Source: an uncultured Ruminococcus sp. (GTDB lineage Bacteria > Bacillota > Clostridia > Oscillospirales > Ruminococcaceae). Taken from it: a DNA stretch of 64,000 nucleotides. Location: contig UQYQ01000001.1 in NCBI GenBank assembly GCA_900545345.1, forward strand, positions 1-64,000. Reading direction: 5' to 3'. The position numbers and the translations under genes are program-made. This document shows, piece by piece, positions 51,431 through 60,013 of the stretch; the first letter of the stretch is position 1; each line of letters begins with the position of its first letter. Below the pieces are notes generated by a model. That model was not told where the DNA came from and made no database searches. It worked only from the letters and a program-made list of their open reading frames with translations.

Positions 51431-53008
51431 CTATAACAACGGTCCGAAAATCTTTAAAATTCCGCTGAAAATTTTATCAAATATATTTCTTCGGTCCATA
51501 TCTTCAGCTGTAATTTCGGTACAATCATTTTTAATCATATCATCTATATCTTTTTTTACATCTGAAACTAACTTGTTCTTATAAAACACTATACCGTCTT
51601 CAAAATGAAGATAAAGACTTCTGTAATCTAAGTTTACTGTTCCCACCGTTGCAATTTTGTCATCAGAAACGCAGTCCTTTGTATGAACAAATCCCGGATT
51701 ATAACGATAAAATTTTACACCTTGGTCTAAAAGCGCTTTATAATAGCAATTAGAAATTTTCTGAACATACCACTTGTCTGAAATACCGGGAACAACAATT
51801 TTAACATCAACACCGCTTTTCGCAGCATAACTTAACGCTGACAAAAGCTCTTCGTCTAAAATCAAATAAGGTGCTGTAAAGTATATATAATCCCTTGCCT
51901 TATTGATAATGTCCATATAAATCATCTTTCCGACATTTTCATTATCAAGCGGCGAATCACCGTATGGTATTACATATCCTTCGCCTTTAAATTCATCCTC
52001 ATGATATTTATGCGGAGCAAAATCAATGTAATTTGCAGGTATCTTTTCATTCAGTTCCCACATTTGAAAGAACATTATAGTAAAGCTCCACACAGCGTCA
52101 CCCTTTATCATTACTGCAGAGTCTTTCCAATAGCCGTACTTTGTTTTAGCATTTATATATTCATCAGCCAAATTTGTCCCGCCTGTAAATGCAGTATGAC
52201 CGTCGATCACTACGATTTTTCTGTGGTCACGATTATTCTGCACAGAGGTTAAAAACGGAACAAAAGGATTAAAGACCTTGCATTTGATACCATAGTATCT
52301 TAGTGTTTCATCATACTTACCCGGAAGTATCGTCTGAGCTCCGACACCGTCATACATAAATCTGACATCTACTCCCTCTTCTGCCTTATCTATAAGTATG
52401 TCGATAATCTGGTCGAGCATTACACCTTTTTCAACTATAAAAAATTCTATAAATATAAAATGCTTTGCTTTTCTAAGCTCGTCCAAAAGGACTTCAAACT
52501 GTTCTTCACCGCATTTGAAATACTGTGCTGTTGTATTTTTATATGTTGGAAATTTTCCGTAACCTGCGATATAATCAGACATTCTTAAAAATGACTTTTC
52601 TTCTTTTTTCTCTATTTCCTCAGCAATTTTTTTATCCTGCTTTAAGTACTTTTCGGTTTCGATGATTTTCTTCTGCACTATCTTTTTGAAAAAATGCCTT
52701 GAAATAGAAATTTTCAAAAATAAATAAACCAATGCCATAAAGCTCGGAAATATAACAAACGGGACCAGCCACGCAATTTTATATCCTGCATTTTCATTTG
52801 AGCTTGCTATATACGCCACAAGCAAAATCGCCAAAACAGTTAAACCGAGATAAATATATATAAACTGGTCATACAAGCTGAAAAAAGCTAATGTTACAAA
52901 ACCAACTTGAATAGCCAAAAGTATAATCACTGTTATCTTTCTTGAAAACAAAAAACTCAGCTTTTTTCTAAGTCCTGCTTTCATAATATCCTTATCCGGT
53001 TTTTTCAT
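51431..53008 (-). CDS. cls: Cardiolipin synthase (phospholipase D type)
   Basis: 525 aa. Joins two phosphatidylglycerol molecules to cardiolipin at the membrane. Three N-terminal hydrophobic segments (about 25-45, 50-68, 78-98) and two PLD motifs: HRKIVVIDG near residue 262 and HTKDCVSDDKIATVG near 440, each with the essential H-x-K-x4-D. Length is typical of Firmicute Cls. Preceded by about 200 bp with no other gene. Confidence 0.93.
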   Translation of the reverse strand: MKKPDKDIMKAGLRKKLSFLFSRKITVIILLAIQVGFVTLAFFSLYDQFIYIYLGLTVLAILLVAYIASSNENAGYKIAWLVPFVIFPSFMALVYLFLKISISRHFFKKIVQKKIIETEKYLKQDKKIAEEIEKKEEKSFLRMSDYIAGYGKFPTYKNTTAQYFKCGEEQFEVLLDELRKAKHFIFIEFFIVEKGVMLDQIIDILIDKAEEGVDVRFMYDGVGAQTILPGKYDETLRYYGIKCKVFNPFVPFLTSVQNNRDHRKIVVIDGHTAFTGGTNLADEYINAKTKYGYWKDSAVMIKGDAVWSFTIMFFQMWELNEKIPANYIDFAPHKYHEDEFKGEGYVIPYGDSPLDNENVGKMIYMDIINKARDYIYFTAPYLILDEELLSALSYAAKSGVDVKIVVPGISDKWYVQKISNCYYKALLDQGVKFYRYNPGFVHTKDCVSDDKIATVGTVNLDYRSLYLHFEDGIVFYKNKLVSDVKKDIDDMIKNDCTEITAEDMDRRNIFDKIFSGILKIFGPLL

Positions 53009-53171
53009 TTATAAAAGTCCTCTCTTCAAATAGATTGTCATTTATGCTAAAATTACTCACAGAAAATATAAAAATAAAATGAAATATAATCCATAAATAT
53101 TATTATACCAAACATATAAAATTTAATCAATATTCATACGATTATTTAATATTCTATTTTAATAAATTATG

Positions 53172-53203
53172 AAAACTCTTAAGACAATCGACTTAAGAGT
53201 TTT
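53172..53203 (-). terminator. rmuC terminator
   Basis: AAAACTCTTAAG (53172-53183) with CTTAAGAGTTTT (53192-53203), perfect 12-bp stem. Confidence 0.85.
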
Positions 53204-53208
53204 TAAAG

Positions 53209-54555
53209 CTATTCTGTTTCAATACCTAAAAGCTGTTCTGATTTAAGAGATGATGTTTCTAACGTCGTTACGCTCTTCAGTTTTCTGTTAATGGCTCTTG
53301 TTCTAACCCCAACCAAATCATCAAGCTGTTTTGAAGCCTGATTAAGGCTATTCTGTGCTTTTGTAATTACATCCTCAAACTTGCCGAACTCAGTTTTGAC
53401 CGCACCCAGAACATCCCAAACCTCACTGCTTCGCTTTTGAATAGCCAAGGTTTTAAAGCCCATCTGCAAGCTGTTAAGCAGTGCAGCCATGGTACTTGGT
53501 CCTGCTAAATTCACTTTAAAGCTTCGCTGAAGCTCTTCAACCATTCCTCTGTTTACAAGTTCAGCATAAAGCCCCTCGAACGGTACAAACAAAATACCGA
53601 AATCCGTTGAATCAGGAGGGCATATGTATTTTTGATTGATATCCTTTGCTTCGTTTTTAACTGTTGTAATAAGTGTTTTAACAGCCGTTTCAATTTCTTC
53701 TTTAGAACCGTTATCATAAGCCTCGACGAGCCTTGTATAGCTATCACCCGGAAATTTGGAATCAATAGGCAGATAAACTGTTTTATCGTCATCAGCAGGA
53801 AGCTTTATTGCAAACTCCACACGCTTGCCGCTGCCCCTTTTGATTTCTACATTTTCGTCATATTGTTCAGGTGCAAGTATTTCAGAAAGAATAGATCCAA
53901 GTTGAATTTCTCCCAAAATACCTCTGCTTTTAACATTAGTCAGAACCTTTTTCAAATCACCCACACCTGTTGCAAGCGTCTGCATCTCTCCAAGTCCTTT
54001 ATAAACCTGCTCCAATCTGTCGTTTACAAGTTTAAATGACTGTGTCATACGCTCATCAAGGGTCTTTTGAAGCTTTTCATCGACTACCATACGCATTTCA
54101 TCAAGCTTTTTTGAATTCTCTTCCTGAAGTGAACCCAAACGCTTTTCCACTGTTGAACGAATATTATCAAGCTTCTGCTCATTTTCAACAGAAAAAGTTT
54201 TAAAACGCTCTTCCTGATGGGCCAAAGAATATGTAACCGATTTCTGAAGATTTTCCTGCTTGTCCGACAAATTTTTATCAAGCATTGATATCTTTTCTGA
54301 TACCGCATTGTTCAAATCCTTTTGATTATGAGATACCATCTCTCCCAAACTTTTAATTGAATCGCTTGTTGTTCGATTAATTTCCTGCCTGAAATCAGAA
54401 AGCTCTTTACCTGTGTCATTTTTTATCTGCTGAACTAAAGAAAGCATGTTTTCACTGTTATCCGGATTTGTCTTTTTTAATAAAATTACTGATGATATAA
54501 CAATTAATACTATTAATAATACTATTGCCGAAACTAAAAGAAATACCTCAATCAT
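53209..54555 (-). CDS. rmuC: RmuC family protein
   Basis: 448 aa. N-terminal membrane helix (about 3-27), a long coiled coil (about 40-200), then the RmuC nuclease-like domain (about 205-400) with GVGDLKKVLTNVKSRGILGE, LPIDSKFPGDSY and LFVPFEGLYAEL. RmuC limits DNA rearrangement at inverted repeats in E. coli; it is probably a membrane-tethered nuclease. Start follows a modest purine-rich site. Confidence 0.92.
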   Translation of the reverse strand: MIEVFLLVSAIVLLIVLIVISSVILLKKTNPDNSENMLSLVQQIKNDTGKELSDFRQEINRTTSDSIKSLGEMVSHNQKDLNNAVSEKISMLDKNLSDKQENLQKSVTYSLAHQEERFKTFSVENEQKLDNIRSTVEKRLGSLQEENSKKLDEMRMVVDEKLQKTLDERMTQSFKLVNDRLEQVYKGLGEMQTLATGVGDLKKVLTNVKSRGILGEIQLGSILSEILAPEQYDENVEIKRGSGKRVEFAIKLPADDDKTVYLPIDSKFPGDSYTRLVEAYDNGSKEEIETAVKTLITTVKNEAKDINQKYICPPDSTDFGILFVPFEGLYAELVNRGMVEELQRSFKVNLAGPSTMAALLNSLQMGFKTLAIQKRSSEVWDVLGAVKTEFGKFEDVITKAQNSLNQASKQLDDLVGVRTRAINRKLKSVTTLETSSLKSEQLLGIETE

Positions 54556-54625
54556 AAACTAAACCTTCCTTGACTTTAAATACTTTAAAGTATATAATGT
54601 ACTTGTAATTTAACATAAAATTTGT

Positions 54626-54793
54626 TTATGCAGCATCATTCCCGTTATTGTTTAAAATGTCATTTGATAAAACAGAAATATTTTTTCGTCTATTCTCTTC
54701 TGAAGACGAATCAATTTCGCATAAGTAATATACATATCCCATTGCTGATGAACCCAAAACTGCAAGCAGCATAAAAATTAAAGTGTTAAGCAT
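54626..54793 (-). CDS. Small single-pass membrane protein (55 aa)
   Basis: 55 aa, beginning MLNTLIFMLLAVLGSSAMGY, with one hydrophobic helix (about 3-24) and a polar, charged C-terminal half (SSSEENRRKN, ending NNGNDAA). AAGGAGAGG lies 6 to 14 bases upstream of ATG 54793, a strong ribosome binding site. It precedes rmuC by 70 bp on the same strand and is probably cotranscribed. No family recognised. The strong binding site and helix make it likely to be real. Confidence 0.7.
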   Translation of the reverse strand: MLNTLIFMLLAVLGSSAMGYVYYLCEIDSSSEENRRKNISVLSNDILNNNGNDAA

Positions 54794-55018
54794 AAAAACC
54801 TCTCCTTGATATTTATAATGTTAAAATTCAAAATCAAAACCAATAAGAAATTGAATCTTTAACTTGATTTTATTTTATCAGATATAAAGTCCATTTGTTT
54901 GGACAATATTATTAAATCCGGCAAAATAAAACAATTTATTAAAGAGGATTTTTACACAAACATATTAGGTAAAAATGATGCTTCTTACAAATATCAGTAT
55001 AACAGAAAGGGTCGAAAT

Positions 55019-55633
55019 ATGCAAGAAAATTTTAAGCTTATAGAAGGCTTGAACATTGAAAATACATTGGGTGTAAAATCATCATATATTAAAGTGAATG
55101 ACAGTGAAATTTCCTGTGTTATCAGTGCCGAAAAAATAAAATCCATTATTTTAAAAGCCGTTAAATTAATAAAAAAACCTTACTTTTTCATTGAAGTTCC
55201 ATGCACAGAGGCTCAAGAAGCCGAACTTTCAAAAAACGGCGACAACGGACTTCACCTGCAGCTTTATAACCTTGAAGTTACAACTAAAGTTGCCGACGCT
55301 ATTTTAAAAAGATACGGCGATTTGCTGATTAATGACGGCGTAACCAATTTTGGATTCGGTTCTCTTGAAACTGAAACAGAGATTTATGTTATGCCTTTTC
55401 AAAGCATAATGTTTTATAGTCAAAATAACATAACGGTCTTTGAAAAAATTCTGAATGATTTTAATATCATAAAAACTTCAAATAAAGATTATATTTCAAT
55501 AGACAGTCTTATTTCAAAAGAAAACCCAGCCGACAGAGTTTTAGTAGAATTAAACGGCGAAACGGTTTTTGATGTTATAGATAGTTTACAAGACGAAGGT
55601 CTTACCGCTTGTGATATTATAAAAGAAAACTAA
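55019..55633 (+). CDS. Uncharacterised cytoplasmic protein
   Basis: 204 aa, not recognised. No signal peptide or membrane helix; predicted mixed alpha/beta with an N-terminal half ending PYFFIEVPCTEAQEAELSK and a C-terminal half with NFGFGSLETETEIYVMPFQS. It contains no catalytic motif I can name. ATG 55019 after AGAAAGG is preferred over an in-frame ATG at 54899 that lacks a binding site. It lies 44 bp before ppa and may be cotranscribed with it. Confidence 0.7.
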   Translation: MQENFKLIEGLNIENTLGVKSSYIKVNDSEISCVISAEKIKSIILKAVKLIKKPYFFIEVPCTEAQEAELSKNGDNGLHLQLYNLEVTTKVADAILKRYGDLLINDGVTNFGFGSLETETEIYVMPFQSIMFYSQNNITVFEKILNDFNIIKTSNKDYISIDSLISKENPADRVLVELNGETVFDVIDSLQDEGLTACDIIKEN

Positions 55634-55677
55634 CATAGTTTTTTTAATATGCAAAAAGAAAGGATGCGAATAATCTT

Positions 55678-56211
55678 ATGACAAATATATGGCATGATAT
55701 TTCCCCGAAAAAGATTTCTCAGGATAATTTTATGGCTGTTATTGAAATCCCTAAAGGGTCAAAAATCAAATACGAACTTGACAAAGAAACAGGACTTCTT
55801 ATGATGGATAGAATACTTTATACATCTACTCATTATCCTGCAAACTATGGCTTCATTCCAAGGACCTATGCTGCAGATGGCGACCCTTTAGATGTGTTGG
55901 TTTTATGTTCTGAAACCCTTGAACCTCTTTCCCTTGTAAACTGCTATCCCGTCGGAGTTATAAAAATGATAGACAGCGGTTCAACTGACGAAAAAATTAT
56001 AGCTATACCGTTTAACGACCCTATGTATAATTGCTACAGTGATATTAAGGAGCTTCCAAAACACATATTTGATGAAATGTCGCACTTCTTTTCTGTATAT
56101 AAAACACTTGAGGGAAAAGACACCGCAATAGAAGAGGTTGACGGAAAAGAAGTCGCTAAAGAAATTATTCAAAGCTGTATTGATAATTATATTGAAAGCT
56201 ACTGTAAGTAA
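55678..56211 (+). CDS. ppa: Inorganic pyrophosphatase, family I
   Basis: 177 aa. Cytoplasmic magnesium enzyme hydrolysing pyrophosphate. Conserved segments: EIPKGSKIKYELDKETG, YPANYGFIPRTYAADGDPLDVLVL with the metal-binding Asp set, and GVIKMIDSGSTDEKIIAIP. Normal length. Start after GAAAGGA. Terminator follows. Confidence 0.95.
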   Translation: MTNIWHDISPKKISQDNFMAVIEIPKGSKIKYELDKETGLLMMDRILYTSTHYPANYGFIPRTYAADGDPLDVLVLCSETLEPLSLVNCYPVGVIKMIDSGSTDEKIIAIPFNDPMYNCYSDIKELPKHIFDEMSHFFSVYKTLEGKDTAIEEVDGKEVAKEIIQSCIDNYIESYCK

Positions 56212-56217
56212 TTAGTC

Positions 56218-56247
56218 ATATCCTCCGCCTTTATGGTTCGAGGATAT
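56218..56247 (+). terminator. ppa terminator
   Basis: ATATCCTC (56218-56225) with GAGGATAT (56240-56247), then CTTAATTTT. Confidence 0.7.
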
Positions 56248-56303
56248 CTTAATTTTATAATAACAATATGTCAGCTTAATTCAATGGAAGGATGCGATTT
56301 GTG

Positions 56304-57593
56304 ATGAAAATAAAAAAGTTTATATGCTTATTTACAACAGGCATTATATTTGTAAGTTTATTTTTAAGTGTTCCAACAGTATCATCAACAGTACGTCGCG
56401 AAGAAGAACCTAAAATAAAAATCGGTAATTTTTCATACACATTTAAAGAAAATGTACAATATGGCTCAGTTAAAATTCCGTATTCTGCGACAGTTGTTGA
56501 ATTTCCCGATATTCAAAAAGTTGAATTACCGTCAAAGGTTACTTACAACGGAAATGAATATACAGTAACTGATATAAGGATATACGGCGGATATTATGTT
56601 GTCAAAAACAATTCATATATTTCTAAATGTAAGTATCCGAATATTGAAGAGATTGTATTACCTGATACAATATATAACATAACTGACTTAGGTTATTTTT
56701 CAAATCTTAAAAAAATTAATATACCGAAAAACACAGTGCTGCGCAGAAGTAAAAAATATTTTACTGAAAATTATTACTATGATTTTGAATTTACCGGAGG
56801 GCTTAGCGGCTGCCCTAATCTAAAATTATCTTTAGACCCAGAAAACCCATATTACTGCTATAAAAACGATATGCTTTTGTCAAAGGACGGAAAGACACTA
56901 TTTATATCTTTTAATTCTCAAAAAAACATCGAAATTCCTGATGGTGTAGAAACATTACTCTACAGGGGAGGATACGGATTTGAATCAGTAGAAAATGTTA
57001 AGTTTCCTAATACACTTAAATACATTGGTGACTATGTCTTCTCCGATTCAAATCTAACAAAAGTCACACTCCCAAACAGTGTTAAACAAATAAAAGACAG
57101 TGCGTTTTCAAATTCCGGCCTTAAAACAATTAAATTCGGAAAGAATTTAACTCGTCTTGACATATCAGCATTCAGCAAATGCAAAAATCTAAAGGATGTA
57201 ACAATCCCTAAAAAACTCAAAACGATTGGTTATTATGCATTTGAAAATTGCAAAAACTTAAAAAGTGTAAAAATTCTTTCAAAAAACATTGTTATCCAAG
57301 GAGAAGCCTTTGCAGGTTGCCGTAAATTAAAAATAGTTAAAATAAACGGTGCTGAAAAAATAAATGAAGAAGCATTTCGGGGATGTAAAAAGCTTTCTAA
57401 GGTAATAATTAACAACAAAAGAAAGGCTCCTAAAATCATTAACACAGCCTTTAGAAACACCAAAAAAGGCATAAAATTTTATGTAAAGAATAAGAAAGTA
57501 GCCAAGAGCTTAAAGAAACAGCTAAAAGGCAGCGGTGTGAGAAACGCAAAAATTTTGATAGGCAAAAAAGTTGTGTATAAGAATGTGAAGTAA
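56304..57593 (+). CDS. BspA-like leucine-rich repeat surface protein A
   Basis: 429 aa. Signal peptide (1-30), then BspA-type LRR_5 repeats (about 70-390), for example YIGDYVFSDSNLTKVTLPNS and TIGYYAFENCKNLKSVKIL. The last 46 residues are a lysine-rich tail shared almost exactly with the second BspA-like protein (58905-59876). Start at 56304 follows GGAAGGA; an ATG at 56292 overlaps that site. Such proteins bind host or polymer ligands in other species; the ligand here is unknown. Confidence 0.85.
   Translation: MKIKKFICLFTTGIIFVSLFLSVPTVSSTVRREEEPKIKIGNFSYTFKENVQYGSVKIPYSATVVEFPDIQKVELPSKVTYNGNEYTVTDIRIYGGYYVVKNNSYISKCKYPNIEEIVLPDTIYNITDLGYFSNLKKINIPKNTVLRRSKKYFTENYYYDFEFTGGLSGCPNLKLSLDPENPYYCYKNDMLLSKDGKTLFISFNSQKNIEIPDGVETLLYRGGYGFESVENVKFPNTLKYIGDYVFSDSNLTKVTLPNSVKQIKDSAFSNSGLKTIKFGKNLTRLDISAFSKCKNLKDVTIPKKLKTIGYYAFENCKNLKSVKILSKNIVIQGEAFAGCRKLKIVKINGAEKINEEAFRGCKKLSKVIINNKRKAPKIINTAFRNTKKGIKFYVKNKKVAKSLKKQLKGSGVRNAKILIGKKVVYKNVK
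57456..57593 (+). repeat. 138-bp repeat copy 1 (BspA C-terminus)
   Basis: Near-identical to 59739-59876, including a first stretch of about 47 identical bases and identical last 30 or so bases through the stop codon. It encodes the shared tail starting NTKKGIKFYVKNKKVAKSL. Confidence 0.9.
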
Positions 57594-57597
57594 TTTT

Positions 57598-57628
57598 AAG
57601 CGGAACTAAATTGTTCCGCTTTTTTATT
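57598..57628 (+). terminator. Terminator after BspA-like gene A
   Basis: AAGCGGAAC with GTTCCGCTT, perfect 9-bp stem, followed by TTTTATTTT. Confidence 0.9.
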
Positions 57629-57789
57629 TTAATTTTTTTTAAAATTAATGAGACTTTTTGCGTTTTGAAACGCTTAATAAATAGAAGGGAGGGATAAAGT
57701 CTAACATATTCTATATAATGTAATATATGCACAAATATAAACATCTTTATTTGTGTGTGTATACAAATGTTTTTTATTTCCTTTACTTT

Positions 57790-57810
57790 ACATTTAGTAA
57801 ATGTTATAAT
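57790..57810 (+). promoter_or_regulatory. -10 element with abutting palindrome
   Basis: ACATTTAGTAAATGT (57790-57804) is a perfect palindrome directly before TATAAT (57805-57810). No good -35 lies 17 bp upstream, so an activator or extended element may be needed. Controls the phospholipase C-like gene. Confidence 0.5.
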
Positions 57811-57854
57811 ATGGATGGAAATACTCCGTAATAACCATGAAAGGAAATATTAAC

Positions 57855-58883
57855 ATGAAACTCAGAAAAATTCTATGCTTATCACTTGCAGCAGCAGTCA
57901 CATTCACTTCAGCAATTAATTTGACAGTATCGGCTGAAATCGGCGGGGAGAATGCTAACGAAAATCAAAGCTTTGGCTGTATCATTCTGGACAAAATGAG
58001 GAATGAAAAATCTGATAACGACAATTCGGGGATTTCTCCGCTTTGGACGGGTGATACACACGATGAAATCATCATGGGAGGCGATAGTAATTACATACCG
58101 GCCGCATATTCGGATTTAGTTTATAAAATTTGCAAATGGTGTGATGATGAAACCAAAATACCTTTTGCAACATGCTTGCACGGAAACAGAAACTATGTAG
58201 CAACATTAAAATTTTTATGGACTTATGCACAAAAGATAAGTGTTAACAGCGGTGAAGCTTATCATGTACAATCTTCAAATGCTAAATCTCAATGTTTAGC
58301 AATGTTTGATAAACAAAAGTTTGATAATTTAAATTCTTACGACAAACAAGATTATGTTCATTTGGTAAAACTAGCTGACACTACAGAATATGTTATTAAT
58401 ACATATGGAAAATTTAAAAACGGTGAGGGTAGAAAATATCTTATAGTCGGACTTATAATGCATTTTTTAGGCGATGTTACAGCACATAGGACTATAGTAC
58501 CAAAATTTATGATTGATAGGGCAACTGATTCTAATTATACAAATAGTATTAACAGATTCAATAAAAAAGATTTCTCAAATGCTGAATGGAACAAACTTAT
58601 AACAGAATATAATAACGGTTCATTGGATTTTTCGTTAATACAAAATTTATTAATTAAAAGAAGCGGTGAAACAGACGAAGATTTAAATAAACGAAAAGTA
58701 AGTATTAGAAAAAGATATGAAGACAATCCAAGTGTAGTTCCAAATAGAATATTACAATCTGAAACAATGGTTGATTATTTTTTCCACTATTTTAACAATG
58801 GATTTGATGACTCAATTTTCGACTCATCATATTCGAACATAAACTTAATCTACTTAAATAACAAATACAAACGTCAAATATAG
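57855..58883 (+). CDS. Exported phospholipase C-like protein
   Basis: 342 aa. Signal peptide (1-28, ending TVSAEI). The mature protein contains LWTGDTHDEI and, later, GLIMHFLGDVTAHRTI. The H-x3-D and Trp/His pattern resembles the metal site of zinc-dependent phospholipase C/S1-P1 nuclease proteins (W..H near the N-terminus and HYLGD). It has only distant overall similarity, so activity on phospholipids is inferred. Start 57855 follows AAAGGAA; an ATG at 57837 is less well placed. It sits between the two BspA-like genes and 21 bp before the second, so probably coexpressed with it. Confidence 0.6.
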   Translation: MKLRKILCLSLAAAVTFTSAINLTVSAEIGGENANENQSFGCIILDKMRNEKSDNDNSGISPLWTGDTHDEIIMGGDSNYIPAAYSDLVYKICKWCDDETKIPFATCLHGNRNYVATLKFLWTYAQKISVNSGEAYHVQSSNAKSQCLAMFDKQKFDNLNSYDKQDYVHLVKLADTTEYVINTYGKFKNGEGRKYLIVGLIMHFLGDVTAHRTIVPKFMIDRATDSNYTNSINRFNKKDFSNAEWNKLITEYNNGSLDFSLIQNLLIKRSGETDEDLNKRKVSIRKRYEDNPSVVPNRILQSETMVDYFFHYFNNGFDDSIFDSSYSNINLIYLNNKYKRQI

Positions 58884-58904
58884 AATCGAAAGGAATGTAA
58901 CGAT

Positions 58905-59876
58905 ATGAAAAAGACTTTAAAAACTGCAATTGCTCTTATTTTATTTTTAATCTTGTGTACCAGTTCAGTAAATGCATTTCAATTTAACGGAAATATGGAG
59001 GTTCCAGGGTTTATAGTTGATGGTATTATATACAAGCACTCCCCTGGTTCCACAGATGTAGAAATGGAAGGTACATTTTTACAGGGAAACCTTAAAACAT
59101 TGTATATACCTGAAACCGTAAAAAATGAAGGAAAACTTTATACAGTTACAAATATTTTTTTTGATGATTATATAGACGGTTTTCCTGAATGTGTTTATAC
59201 TATCGATAATATAAATGTTTCTAAAAATTTGAAAGAATTTGTTACAGACACTGTATATAGATCTAAACCCGGAGCTTGGCAAAATCTCAAAACAATAAAT
59301 ATACCTAAAGATGCTCAGCTTAAGTCAATAGGATATTTTAAAAACTGTCCAAAGCTAAAAAGTGTTTATATCCCTGCGTCTGTTAAATCAATTGGCTTTA
59401 AAAACTGCCCTAATCTTAAAATGACAGTTTCAAAAGACAATCCTAAATACAAAATGAGAAACACTCGGTATTTATGCTCAAAGAACGGTAAAACGGCATA
59501 TGAGTATTTCGGAAAGCAAAAAAGTGTTACTATTCCTAAAGGTATAACTGCACTGTACGGTACATACTCAGATAATAAATATATAAAAAAAGTAACTATA
59601 CCAAGCTCGGTAAAAACTATAAAGGGTTATACATTTAGTAACTGCAAAGGTTTATCCAAAGTAATAATTAAAAACGAAAAGAAAGCACCTAAGATTTCTA
59701 AAAAAACTCGTTATAATATCACTGATAAAGTCTTTGAAAACACCAAAAAAGGCATAAAATTTTATGTAAAGAATAAGAAAGTAGCTAAGAGCCTGAAGAA
59801 ACAATTAAAAGGCAGCGGAGTAAAAAAAGCTAAGATTTTAGTCGGCAAAAAAGTTGTGTATAAGAATGTGAAGTAA
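58905..59876 (+). CDS. BspA-like leucine-rich repeat surface protein B
   Basis: 323 aa. Signal peptide (1-24, VNAF), then BspA-type repeats interrupted by a central insert (TIPSSVKTIKGYTFSNCKGL, SVYIPASVKSIGFKNCPNL). The C-terminal 46 residues repeat the tail of BspA-like protein A. Shorter than A, with fewer repeats. It follows the phospholipase C-like gene by 21 bp with GAAAGGAA as binding site and ends in the terminator at 59887-59922. Confidence 0.83.
   Translation: MKKTLKTAIALILFLILCTSSVNAFQFNGNMEVPGFIVDGIIYKHSPGSTDVEMEGTFLQGNLKTLYIPETVKNEGKLYTVTNIFFDDYIDGFPECVYTIDNINVSKNLKEFVTDTVYRSKPGAWQNLKTINIPKDAQLKSIGYFKNCPKLKSVYIPASVKSIGFKNCPNLKMTVSKDNPKYKMRNTRYLCSKNGKTAYEYFGKQKSVTIPKGITALYGTYSDNKYIKKVTIPSSVKTIKGYTFSNCKGLSKVIIKNEKKAPKISKKTRYNITDKVFENTKKGIKFYVKNKKVAKSLKKQLKGSGVKKAKILVGKKVVYKNVK
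59739..59876 (+). repeat. 138-bp repeat copy 2 (BspA C-terminus)
   Basis: Direct repeat of 57456-57593, 2283 bp apart in the same orientation and reading frame. Confidence 0.9.
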
Positions 59877-59886
59877 ATTTTAAAGA

Positions 59887-59922
59887 GTCCTGATAACAAA
59901 AAAATGTTATCAGGACCTTTTA
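59887..59922 (+). terminator. Terminator after BspA-like gene B
   Basis: GTCCTGATAAC with GTTATCAGGAC, perfect 11-bp stem, followed by CTTTTAATTT. Confidence 0.9.
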
Positions 59923-59939
59923 ATTTCGATATAAAATGT

Positions 59940-59969
59940 TTGACAAAGCACGGTTTAATGGTGTACAAT
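59940..59969 (+). promoter_or_regulatory. xylB promoter
   Basis: TTGACA (59940-59945), 18 bp, TACAAT (59964-59969), 45 bp before the xylB start. Confidence 0.65.
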
Positions 59970-60013
59970 AAAAGGGTAATAAAATACAAAAATTCAAATT
60001 GGAGGAAGAATAA

